19,551 nucleotides of DNA from CAYLLN01 sp040901775 (lineage in GTDB: Bacteria > Planctomycetota > Planctomycetia > Pirellulales > Pirellulaceae), in contig JBBDYF010000190.1 of assembly GCA_040901775.1 (NCBI GenBank), forward strand, positions 1 through 19,551, written 5' to 3'. The position numbers were made by a program, and so were the translations under genes. Shown piece after piece: positions 1-6,302 of this stretch. The notes beneath the pieces were generated by a model that saw nothing but the letters and a program-made list of their open reading frames with translations, searched no databases and was not told the DNA's origin. How positions within the stretch are numbered: position 1 is the first letter of the stretch; the number at the start of each line of letters is the position of its first letter.

Positions 1-47
1 GCCTTCTGACGCCAAGACATCCCCCATGCGCCCTTAGTAGCTTGACC
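1..47 (-). rRNA. 23S rRNA, 5' end (partial, runs off the left edge)
   Basis: Read on the minus strand, this stretch starts GGTCAAGCTACTAAGGGC and continues with GGATGTCTTGGC and GTCAGAAGGC. That is the conserved 5' end of bacterial 23S rRNA; the E. coli gene begins GGTTAAGCGACTAAGCG and then has GGATGCCCTGGC and GTCAGAGGC. Only the first 47 nt lie in the window. The exact mature 5' end is set by comparison with E. coli and may be off by a few bases. It lies downstream of tRNA-Ile and tRNA-Ala on the same strand, in the usual order of a bacterial rRNA operon. Confidence 0.93.
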
Positions 48-762
48 ACAAATATTCAAAACTCTCCGCCAGATCGCCCCAGCTTGCGCCGCTGCGGCCT
101 GGCATTGAAATCTCAAATCTGAGGCTTACTACTTGTTGATCCGCTGCAGCCAAATGCTGCAGCATCACTCAAGTAACGATAGCTCTTCATTTCGTCTTAT
201 GGTGCGATACTGCATATCGCACCAAATTGCGCTATTCTAAGAAACCGTGACACACGCTGCCTTGCTTCGGGGAGCGACTGTTGCCAGCCCCACCCTTCGA
301 CGCAGCTTCGTGCTCACGAAGATGCCATCTACCCAAACAACCAAATTGTCAAAGATCAAAACAACCGACCGATCATTTGCATGACTGGCCAGCCATTCCT
401 GCAGCTAGGCAGGAAGCAAAGTCGTCCAATCAATTGGCAGACACTGCTTCGCACCCAGGTGAGGAGATTCCCATAAGCGGGAAGGGCTGAATCTAGAGCA
501 AGGCGATAGGGCTGTCAACTCGGGGTAAAGATTTCTCAGAGTTGATTCAGAATGGCCCGTGACCTCGTTTCCGTCGTTCAGTTCCGTGCTTTCGCGACTT
601 TCGTTCTTCGGCTTTAACTATATGGATTCTTCACCGACCGACAAGGGGTTCACAAGTTTTTTTATCGATTGTCGCAACGTCTTGCAGTCAAGCGAGTTGC
701 GTCCAACCGGCAGACCCCCATTCCCCGCGGCGAAGCAAATTCCGCGGCAGACATTCCGACAG
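48..762 (-). other. Internal transcribed spacer between tRNA-Ala and 23S rRNA
   Basis: This is about 715 nt of non-coding, AT-richer sequence on the minus-strand transcript. It holds a boxA-like element (345-358), a perfect 10-bp hairpin with a 5-nt loop (200-209 with 215-224) and a perfect 8-bp hairpin with a 5-nt loop (143-150 with 156-163). Neither hairpin is followed by a T-tract on the minus strand, so they look like processing or structural stems, not terminators. Short open frames here (281-490, and 559-900 which runs through the tRNA) have no protein-like character. I see no further tRNA or 5S gene. Confidence 0.75.
345..358 (-). promoter_or_regulatory. boxA-like rRNA antitermination element
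   Basis: On the minus strand the sequence is TGATCTTTGACAAT, which matches 12 of 14 positions of the E. coli rrn boxA (TGCTCTTTAACAAT). It lies in the spacer ahead of 23S, where boxA copies are normally found. In known systems this RNA element recruits NusB and S10 (NusE) to let polymerase read through long untranslated rRNA. The match is seen directly; the role is inferred from family knowledge and position. Confidence 0.6.
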
Positions 763-835
763 TGGAGACGAAGGGGATCGAACCCTCAACCCCTGCCTTG
801 CAAAGGCAGTGCTCTCCCAATTGAGCTACGTCCCC
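763..835 (-). tRNA. tRNA-Ala (anticodon TGC)
   Basis: A 73-nt cloverleaf can be folded by eye on the minus strand. The acceptor arm GGGGACG pairs with CGTCTCC (one G-U), the D stem is GCTC/GAGC, and the anticodon stem CTGCC/GGCAG closes the loop TTTGCAA with anticodon TGC (complement of 800-802). The T loop is TTCGATC, with discriminator A. CCA is not encoded. It is the second tRNA of an Ile-Ala pair upstream of 23S, the typical spacer-tRNA arrangement. Confidence 0.95.
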
Positions 836-846
836 GCGGGACAGGA

Positions 847-908
847 GCCAGAGGGCAGGAATCAGGAGTCAGTGATACTAATCTGACCCCTGATTCCTGA
901 CCTCTGGC
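847..908. repeat. Long inverted repeat (hairpin) between the two tRNAs
   Basis: Arms 847-872 and 883-908 pair over 26 positions with two mismatches, leaving a 10-nt loop. It fills most of the 85-nt interval between tRNA-Ile and tRNA-Ala. No T-tract follows on either strand. It could be an RNase III-type processing stem in the pre-rRNA, or a dispersed intergenic repeat that landed here; its GGAATCAGG-type words look like other low-complexity planctomycete intergenic repeats. Confidence 0.7.
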
Positions 909-920
909 CCCTTCCTCCAG

Positions 921-994
921 TGGGCGGCACAAGAGTCGAACTTGTGACCTCGTCGTTATCAGCGACGCGCTCTAACCAACTGAGCTAGCCGCCC
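921..994 (-). tRNA. tRNA-Ile (anticodon GAT)
   Basis: A 74-nt cloverleaf on the minus strand: acceptor GGGCGGC pairs with GCCGCCC, the D arm is GCTC/GAGC with loop AGTTGGTTA, and the anticodon stem CGTCG/CGACG closes the loop CTGATAA with anticodon GAT. The T arm ACAAG/CTTGT closes TTCGACT. The discriminator is A and CCA is not encoded. It is the first gene of the rRNA-type transcript, about 30 nt after the predicted transcription start. Confidence 0.95.
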
Positions 995-1031
995 CTTAGG
1001 CTTGTTGGCCCCCTGTCGCGGCCAAGTTTCG

Positions 1032-1059
1032 ATTTTAGGCAGGCTCGCCGGCCTGTCAA
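1032..1059 (-). promoter_or_regulatory. sigma70-type promoter for tRNA-Ile / tRNA-Ala / 23S
   Basis: On the minus strand a perfect -35 TTGACA (complement of 1054-1059) is followed after 16 bp by TAAAAT (complement of 1032-1037), one change from the TATAAT consensus. Transcription would start near 1024, about 30 nt before tRNA-Ile. No 16S gene lies between the promoter and the tRNA. The rest of 995-1336 shows no gene and no match to the 16S 3' end. The promoter call rests on motif match and position only. Confidence 0.65.
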
Positions 1060-1336
1060 ACGGTGGCGACTCGCCATTCGCCCATTTTTTAGGCCGCGAC
1101 CAGGCCACCGCGAATTCGCCTCTTATCGGCAGTCGAGGGCCTCCGACGCAGGCAAATTCGGGCTGCATCTTCGGCCGCCAGTCGATAGAATCGCCGGCTG
1201 AGCCGCCCGTCGCGGGCCCATTTTGCTTGTCGCCAATAGAGACCTGGTCGTCCAATACGGACCCGCGATTGGCCGGCAAGGTTCACCCCGGCAGACCGAC
1301 AGCCGCTTCACACACCGCCATTCAGGAAGGGAATCC

Positions 1337-3253
1337 ATGATCCGAAAGCCTTTCGCCACCATCGTTTACGTCGCCGCAGTCGCGTTCGCTTCGGGTGGTC
1401 TGGCCACGGCCGCCAAGCCGACCGCGGCCGATGCGCTGAAGCTCGGGCCGGTGCAAAAAGACGTTGCCTTCGACGAGCCGGCAGGGGCCGAGATCGAGCG
1501 CTGCCTGGTCGAGGTCGAGACGGTCGGCGGAATCACCGGCTGGGTCGTCAAAACGAGCGGCGGCCAGATTCTACGGCGTTTTCTCGATACCAACGGCGAC
1601 AACAAAGTAGATCAATGGTGCTATTTCAAAGATGGGATTGAGGCCTATCGCGATATCGACGCCAACTTCAACAACAAGGCCGATCAGTATCGCTGGCTGG
1701 GCACCGCCGGCACTCGCTGGGGCTTGGACGAAGACGAAAACCAGCGGATCGAGGCATGGAAAACGCTTTCGGCGGAAGAGGCGACCGCCGAGATCGTGGC
1801 CGCGCTGCGCGATAAAGACGCGGCCCGCTTTCGCGCCGTGCTGGTCTCCGCCGACGAGCTGGCGGATCTCGGCCTGAGCGAGAAGCAAACCACCGACCTG
1901 GCGGCCAAGATCAAGGCGGCGGGCGCGGCATTTACCGAGGTGGCTGGCCGGCAAAAACTGGTGACCGCGAAGTCCGAATGGCTGCACTTTGGTGCCAGCC
2001 GGCCGGGCGTGGTCCCTGCCGGCACCAACGGCTCGGAGAAAGACCTGGTCGTTTACGACAACGTGACGACGGTCGTCGAAACCGACGGCAAACACAGCCA
2101 GTTGGTCATCGGCACGATGATCAAAATCGGCGACACCTGGCGAGTCTTCGACCTGCCCAAGAACCTGGCGGCCGATCAAACGGCTGCCGCTGCGGTCGGC
2201 TATTTCTTTCAGGCGGCGATCAACGCCCGTCCCGATACGGCCGAGTCCGCGGTATCGGGCGGCATCAGCGCGGAAATGCAAAAGCTGATTACCACCCTCG
2301 CGACGCTCGACAAGTCGATTGCCACCGCGACCAACCGTCGCGAACAGGGGCGCTTGAACGGCGAGCGGGCCGACCTGCTCGAGCAGATCATCAAGGCCGC
2401 CTCGACGGTGGAAGATCGCAACCTGTGGGTTCGCCAATATGCGGAAACGATAAGCGCCGCGATGCAGTCGGGCATGTTCCCGGAAGGGGCGCGGCGTCTC
2501 GACGCGCTACTCGCGCAAGTTTCGAAGCTGCCTGACTCGCAGGATCTCGTCGCCTCGATCCGGTTCCGCCAGATGTCGGCCGCCTATAACCTGAGCCTGC
2601 AAGACAAGGACGCCGACTTCGAAAAGATCAACGCTAAGTGGCTGCAAGACCTGGAAGCGTTCATCCAAGACCACGAGACCAGCCCGGACGCCGCCGAAGC
2701 GATGCTGCAAGTGGCGATCGGCAACGAGTTCTCGGGCAAGGAAGACGACGCGATCGCCTGGTTCGGCCGCATCGCCAAGGATTTTCCCCAGTCCGACCTG
2801 GCGGCCAAAGCGACCGGGGCCAAGCGGCGGCTGGAATCGGTCGGCCAGCCGATCGACCTGAAAGGGAAAGGGGTGGATGGCCGGCCGTTCGATATTGGCC
2901 AGTTGTCCGGCAAGGTGGTGTTGGTCCACTACTGGGCCACCTGGTGCGAGCCGTGCAAGCAAGACCTGGAGACGATCCGCGGTTTGCAAGCCAAGTACGG
3001 CAAGGATGGCTTTGTGCCGGTCGGCGTCAACCTCGATAGCACGCCCGCCGAAGTGACCGCTTTTTTGCGGAGCAACAAGTCGCTGCCCTGGACCCAGCTT
3101 TACGAGGCGGGGGGCCTGGAAGGCCGGCTGGCGGCCGAGATGGGCATTTTGACGCTGCCAACGATGCTGCTGATCGGCCCCGAGGGAAAAGTGCTCAACC
3201 GCAACATCCACGCGGGCGAGCTCGACGTGGAATTGAAGAAGGCGCTGCGGTAG
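1337..3253 (+). CDS. Exported TlpA-like thiol-disulfide oxidoreductase with N-terminal EF-hand-like repeats
   Basis: A 638-residue protein. The ATG at 1337 is chosen because AGGAAGG lies 6 bp upstream and a signal peptide follows at once (residues 1-26, MIRKPF then a hydrophobic stretch ending ATAA). Three Asp/Asn-rich repeats at about 84-92 (DTNGDNKVD), 106-116 and 131-141 resemble Ca-binding EF-hand or dockerin loops. A long unassigned region follows, then a TPR-like helix pair near 456-500. The C-terminal thioredoxin fold (about 505-638) has the active site WCEPC (Cys537, Cys540) and the cis-proline segment TLPT (Pro608). TlpA/ResA proteins reduce or exchange disulfides outside the cytoplasm, often in cytochrome c maturation; the partner here is unknown. 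It is much longer than a typical ResA (about 180 residues). It is divergent from the rRNA operon and appears monocistronic. Confidence 0.88.
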   Translation: MIRKPFATIVYVAAVAFASGGLATAAKPTAADALKLGPVQKDVAFDEPAGAEIERCLVEVETVGGITGWVVKTSGGQILRRFLDTNGDNKVDQWCYFKDGIEAYRDIDANFNNKADQYRWLGTAGTRWGLDEDENQRIEAWKTLSAEEATAEIVAALRDKDAARFRAVLVSADELADLGLSEKQTTDLAAKIKAAGAAFTEVAGRQKLVTAKSEWLHFGASRPGVVPAGTNGSEKDLVVYDNVTTVVETDGKHSQLVIGTMIKIGDTWRVFDLPKNLAADQTAAAAVGYFFQAAINARPDTAESAVSGGISAEMQKLITTLATLDKSIATATNRREQGRLNGERADLLEQIIKAASTVEDRNLWVRQYAETISAAMQSGMFPEGARRLDALLAQVSKLPDSQDLVASIRFRQMSAAYNLSLQDKDADFEKINAKWLQDLEAFIQDHETSPDAAEAMLQVAIGNEFSGKEDDAIAWFGRIAKDFPQSDLAAKATGAKRRLESVGQPIDLKGKGVDGRPFDIGQLSGKVVLVHYWATWCEPCKQDLETIRGLQAKYGKDGFVPVGVNLDSTPAEVTAFLRSNKSLPWTQLYEAGGLEGRLAAEMGILTLPTMLLIGPEGKVLNRNIHAGELDVELKKALR

Positions 3254-3334
3254 AGGCGGGTTCGAAGGCGCTGCATTCTGCTGTTGCCGCAAATTGCCTG
3301 ATGTGCAAACTTAGCGGCCCCGCGGTTGCATACA

Positions 3335-3470
3335 AACCCGAAGCGTTAGCGAGGGGCATTCGCAGTCCCTCGCTGACGCTGCGGGTTAGGTGCCGTCCCC
3401 CGCTTGGCTCAAGGGGCATTCGCAGTCCCTCGCTAACGCTGCGGGTTAGGTGCCGCCCCGCTCGGCTCAA
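3335..3470. repeat. Palindromic intergenic repeat plus 60-bp partial duplicate
   Basis: Arms 3335-3357 and 3365-3387 form a 23-bp stem with one mismatch and two G-U pairs around a 7-nt loop. The unit from 3352 to 3411 is then repeated with a period of exactly 60 bp at 3412-3470, but the second copy lacks the left arm. The same core words (AACCCG, AGCGAGGG, CCCTCGCTGACGC, CGGGTT) reappear at 18629-18687. It lies between two plus-strand genes. No T-tract follows, so it is not a standard terminator. It resembles REP/MITE-like dispersed repeats. Confidence 0.85.
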
Positions 3471-3511
3471 GGATGAGTCACCCCCTGCATGGAACGCTCG
3501 GAGACCCCACA

Positions 3512-3793
3512 ATGCCCCTGGCAACCGACCCGCTCTTCTTTTGGACGCTGCTCGCCATTCAGTTCGTCGGCCTGGTGACGATGGTTTTGGGGCGAATGCC
3601 CCAGTCGTCGGCCCTGCATTCGTTCTGCCGGACCTGCTTTCTGGCCTGCTTGATCGCGGTGGGCCTGGCGACGATCGGCACCAGCATGGGCAGCCATACC
3701 AGTTGCTGGGCCTGGTGCGCCACGATCTTCTCGATGATGGCCGTCGGGGCGACCGCCGACTTGGGCGGAGCAGCCGGGGCGCAAGGATTTTAG
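3512..3793 (+). CDS. Small hypothetical membrane protein
   Basis: A 93-residue protein from the ATG at 3512, which has GGAG 8 bp upstream. An in-frame ATG at 3473 has AGG only one base away, so it is less likely. Three hydrophobic segments are visible, near residues 7-27, 43-59 and 66-83, with short loops and no signal-peptide cleavage site. Five cysteines occur (FCRTCFLAC and SCWAWC), all in or next to the second and third hydrophobic segments. I do not recognise a named family, though short three-span proteins starting with a 'TDPLF' motif occur in planctomycetes as far as I recall. Function unknown. Confidence 0.6.
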   Translation: MPLATDPLFFWTLLAIQFVGLVTMVLGRMPQSSALHSFCRTCFLACLIAVGLATIGTSMGSHTSCWAWCATIFSMMAVGATADLGGAAGAQGF

Positions 3794-3886
3794 GTTCAAA
3801 GTTCCAGGTTCAAGGTTCAAAGTTGCGTTGCGACACGCTTCTTCTAACCTTGAACCTTGAACTCCGAAACCTTGAACTCCGAATTC
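3792..3886. repeat. Low-complexity 'GGTTCAA' repeat with internal inverted repeat
   Basis: The words GGTTCAA/GTTCCA are repeated several times at 3792-3822 and their complements (CCTTGAA, CTTGAAC) at 3846-3880. The arms 3806-3817 and 3846-3857 pair perfectly over 12 bp with a 28-nt loop. It starts within the stop codon of the small membrane-protein gene. Similar words recur at 5355-5380. It may act as a transcription end or RNA-stabilising structure; no T-tract is present. Confidence 0.7.
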
Positions 3887-4320
3887 CGCTGCTAGCAGTG
3901 GGCCGCCGACCGGCCACCGCATGCAAGGTTTGCCCTGGCGGAACAGTTTAACGCGCCGGCGCTCTAATGCGTGTTTTCGGCCCATTCGGCAGGTTCGCCA
4001 ACCACGGCAAAATCGAAAAAAACCTTCCGTCCGGCATAAGCGGTTGACGACAAGTATTATCGGGCAACCGATGCCCTGACCGAGCTTGCGTGGGGGGCCA
4101 AGCAACTCGGCGTTCGTCCGCGCAAGTGCGGCGTTCGCCGGCTTTCCGCCCGCCTCTCGGGCCATGCCGCTAATCGTTCCACCGACGGCCTCGCCGTTGG
4201 CCGACCCGCAAGCCGGCTGCCGCCGAACTTCGTTTTACCGCACGCCCGGGAAGCCGGGAAGAGCGCCGCGGCGGAATGAGGATCCAGGCAGAATACGAAT
4301 CAACCTCAGGAGGGGGACCC
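3887..4320. other. Intergenic region without a recognisable gene
   Basis: About 430 bp between the repeat and the BON-protein start. An open frame at 4086-4340 has an unnatural composition and overlaps the next gene's start, so I treat it as spurious. I found no convincing -35/-10 pair; TTGACG and TATTAT near 4044-4060 are only about 5 bp apart. Only the ribosome-binding site AGGAGGGGG at 4308-4316 is clear. Confidence 0.5.
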
Positions 4321-5274
4321 ATGCGACGTTACGTTTTTAGGCTGGCGATCTTGTCCCTGGCCGTGCTGGGGCCCACGGTGGGCCGCGCCGACGACCAGGA
4401 AATCGCCCAGCAGATCGTGCAAAAGCTGCAGGCCGAAAAGCAGGCAGGCACGCTGAAGGGATTCAGCATCGACCTGTCGGTCGAAGAAGGAACCGTCTGG
4501 CTTTCGGGCCGCGTTCCGAATGCCGAACAGCAAGCCAAGGCCCTGGACATTGCCCGGCGAATTCCGGGCGTGAAACAGGTTGTGAACGACCTGGCGGTCA
4601 CCGCCACAAACGCCACGCCGGCCAGCCCGGCCAAGCCCCGCAACGTGTTCGCCAACATGACCAACGCGGTGCGCGGCGTGATGAATCGCCAGACTGCCAG
4701 CCAGGACCAATCGGAACTGCAAGCGGCCGCGGCCACCGAAGACGCCGGCGCCATCGGTTCGGGAGTTGCCCATGCCACCGGCGCTCGCCCGATTGTCCAG
4801 GTCGCCCAGCCTGTGGTGCAGCCGGTCGTACAGACGCCCGCCTATGCCGACGGCGGACAGCAGTATTACAATGCTCAGAGCTACGGCACCCAGGCGACGC
4901 CGGTCTATGCCGGCTCGCGCAGTCAGGTTCCGCTGGCCTTTGCCCCGGCTCGTCAGGCGGCCTATCAGGGGGCCGTCGCCGGGATGCCTGGCTCGCCGAT
5001 GCCGATGCACATGCCCGGCAGCGGCGTCGGCATCGCCCCGGCCCGCTACGATCACCCGCAGATGCCGGGCTATGCCTGGCCGTCGTATGCCGCGCACCCG
5101 AACTACGCGGCGGTGACCTATCCCAAGCAGTATTCGCCCACCGCCTGGCCCTACATCGGTCCGTTCTATCCCTATCCGCAAGTTCCGCTGGGCTGGCGGA
5201 AAGTGACCCTGGAATGGGACGACGGGTGGTGGATGCTCGACTTCAAAGATCGCCGCACCATGTACAACCACTAG
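4321..5274 (+). CDS. Exported BON-domain protein with Pro/Tyr-rich C-terminal region
   Basis: A 317-residue protein. The ATG at 4321 follows a very strong AGGAGGGGG site and begins a signal peptide (residues 1-23, ending VGRA before DDQE). The BON domain covers about 26-94 and contains the typical features: a GT-V-L-G-V pattern (EEGTVWLSGRV) and an amphipathic helix before IPGVKQVVNDLAV. BON domains are thought to bind membranes or phospholipid in periplasmic proteins such as OsmY. Residues 95-285 are low complexity, rich in Ala, Pro, Gln, Tyr and Met. The last 30 residues are compact and Trp/Asp-rich (LGWRKVTLEWDDGWWM), suggesting a short conserved anchor or interaction motif. It is followed by a strong terminator, so it is probably transcribed alone. 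Confidence 0.85.
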   Translation: MRRYVFRLAILSLAVLGPTVGRADDQEIAQQIVQKLQAEKQAGTLKGFSIDLSVEEGTVWLSGRVPNAEQQAKALDIARRIPGVKQVVNDLAVTATNATPASPAKPRNVFANMTNAVRGVMNRQTASQDQSELQAAAATEDAGAIGSGVAHATGARPIVQVAQPVVQPVVQTPAYADGGQQYYNAQSYGTQATPVYAGSRSQVPLAFAPARQAAYQGAVAGMPGSPMPMHMPGSGVGIAPARYDHPQMPGYAWPSYAAHPNYAAVTYPKQYSPTAWPYIGPFYPYPQVPLGWRKVTLEWDDGWWMLDFKDRRTMYNH

Positions 5275-5300
5275 GTCCGCGGACAAAACGATCGACCCAG

Positions 5301-5336
5301 AACCCCGCGCAGCCCCAGAGCTGCGCGGGGTTTTTT
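5301..5336 (+). terminator. Rho-independent terminator after the BON-protein gene
   Basis: A perfect 13-bp stem (5301-5313 with 5320-5332, 11 of the pairs in CCCCGCGCAGC/GCTGCGCGGGG) with a 6-nt loop is followed by six T (5331-5336). It lies 27 bp after the BON-protein stop codon and is the clearest intrinsic terminator in the window. Confidence 0.95.
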
Positions 5337-5354
5337 CGTTTGGCGATCGAGATT

Positions 5355-5380
5355 TCAGGCTCAAAGCTCAAGGTTCAAGT
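5355..5380. repeat. Short 'GGTTCAA'-type repeat
   Basis: The run TTTCAGGCTCAAAGCTCAAGG, followed by TTCAAG, matches the word set of the larger repeat at 3792-3886. It is just downstream of the terminator. A second small hairpin lies at 5415-5424 with 5430-5440 (GATTTTTCGG against CCGGAAAAATC, one bulge). Neither is assigned a function. Confidence 0.5.
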
Positions 5381-5574
5381 CTCCGCTAGCATTGCCGGAC
5401 TGCAAAGTTTTCCCGATTTTTCGGCACGACCGGAAAAATCCGCAAGTTCGCTACAGCTTCTCACGATAAATACGTCAGGAAACGTCGGGCAACTGCCCAG
5501 GGTGCAGCTTCCGTTGAGTATCACCCCCGCCGAGAGCAGCCGGAAAGCCGGCAATCGACCACCGAGGTTCAGTC

Positions 5575-6150
5575 ATGTCGTACAGGACGGTACTAGCAGC
5601 CTTGAGCACGTTGATGGCGGCCGTCTCGCTGACGGGCACCGGATGCATCGGCCTGACGGCCGGCCCGGCTCTGGGGCCGCTCGCGATCCCGGTGCCGATC
5701 AGCCCGTACATTCAAAAGAAGAAGGAAGACCAGTTCTGGAATCACGAGCGCTACGAACGGGCGCCGATTCTGGGGCCCATCCTGCCGGGCGGGCCGACGA
5801 TCGCCCTGGATCCGCCCAGCGACGACGAAGTCGTGCGGGCCTGGGAGAAGGCGAATCCGATTCAGGGCGGAACTCCCTTCCTGTATGAAAAGCAGCGGAA
5901 CAACGTTCGCATTGTGAAGGAAAAGATCGCCGACTACGTCGATCCGCCGCGCGTGGTGCCGCTGATCGGCCCCGTGCAACTGCACCATGCCCACTACAAA
6001 TGCACGATCTATTACACCGAGATTACCCGCGTCGGCTGGCCGGTGCCGCACACGCTGGTGGACGAGGATTCGCAGGAAGTGCTCTACATCGACCACAACC
6101 ACTTCCACATGGTCGGCCCGGTCAACACGGGCGCCGGGGCGAATTTTTGA
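5575..6150 (+). CDS. Conserved hypothetical exported protein, possible lipoprotein
   Basis: A 191-residue protein starting at the ATG at 5575, with GAGG 7 bp upstream. Residues 1-24 form a signal-like stretch ending LTGTGC; Cys24 could be lipidated, but the -3 residue is Gly and not Leu, so the lipobox is weak. The rest is Pro-rich (PIPVPISPYIQ, LGPILPGGPTIALDPPSDDEV) and ends in a His-rich segment (QLHHAHYKC, YIDHNHFHMVG) that could bind a metal, which is speculation. No catalytic domain is recognisable. As far as I recall, similar sequences occur only in planctomycetes. It stands alone between a terminator upstream and a convergent gene downstream. Confidence 0.75.
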   Translation: MSYRTVLAALSTLMAAVSLTGTGCIGLTAGPALGPLAIPVPISPYIQKKKEDQFWNHERYERAPILGPILPGGPTIALDPPSDDEVVRAWEKANPIQGGTPFLYEKQRNNVRIVKEKIADYVDPPRVVPLIGPVQLHHAHYKCTIYYTEITRVGWPVPHTLVDEDSQEVLYIDHNHFHMVGPVNTGAGANF

Positions 6151-6177
6151 TCGCTCGGTGCCGCGGGCGATCGCTAC

Positions 6178-6300
6178 GTGTGCGGTGTCGGGAGACCCAC
6201 GCACAACTGAGCACAAGTAGATGAGGCGAGACGGGGGGCCACGTGCCCCTCGTTTCGTTGCGTCGGGCCGTGTGCGGGGTCGGGAGACCCACGCACAACT
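6178..6300. repeat. Pair of 31-nt hairpin repeats between convergent genes
   Basis: Copies at 6178-6208 and 6270-6300 differ at one base (GTGTGCGG[T/G]GTCGGGAGACC...). Each can fold on itself: TGTGCG and GGGTC pair with GACCC and CGCACA with one bulged base and a 4-nt GGGA loop. The second copy ends 2 bp before the stop codon of the convergent aldehyde dehydrogenase. The location between converging genes fits a role in ending or insulating transcription, though no T-tract is present. Confidence 0.8.
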
Positions 6301-6302
6301 TG

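Noticed and set aside
281..490. 69-codon open frame in the rRNA spacer
   Set aside because: It lies inside the 23S leader, antisense to the rRNA transcript, with no ribosome site or family resemblance.
559..900. 113-codon open frame on the plus strand
   Set aside because: It runs antisense through the tRNA-Ala gene and the inter-tRNA hairpin, and its translated sequence is not protein-like.
995..1336. Possible 16S rRNA 3' end upstream of tRNA-Ile
   Set aside because: No anti-Shine-Dalgarno-type end (AAAGGAGGTGATCC on the plus strand) and no conserved 16S helices were seen.
3335..3470. CRISPR array
   Set aside because: Only two units, with the second truncated, contiguous units without spacers, and a self-complementary stem instead; no cas genes nearby.
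4044..4060. Promoter for the BON-protein gene (TTGACG and TATTAT)
   Set aside because: The two hexamers are about 5 bp apart, far too close to act as a -35/-10 pair.
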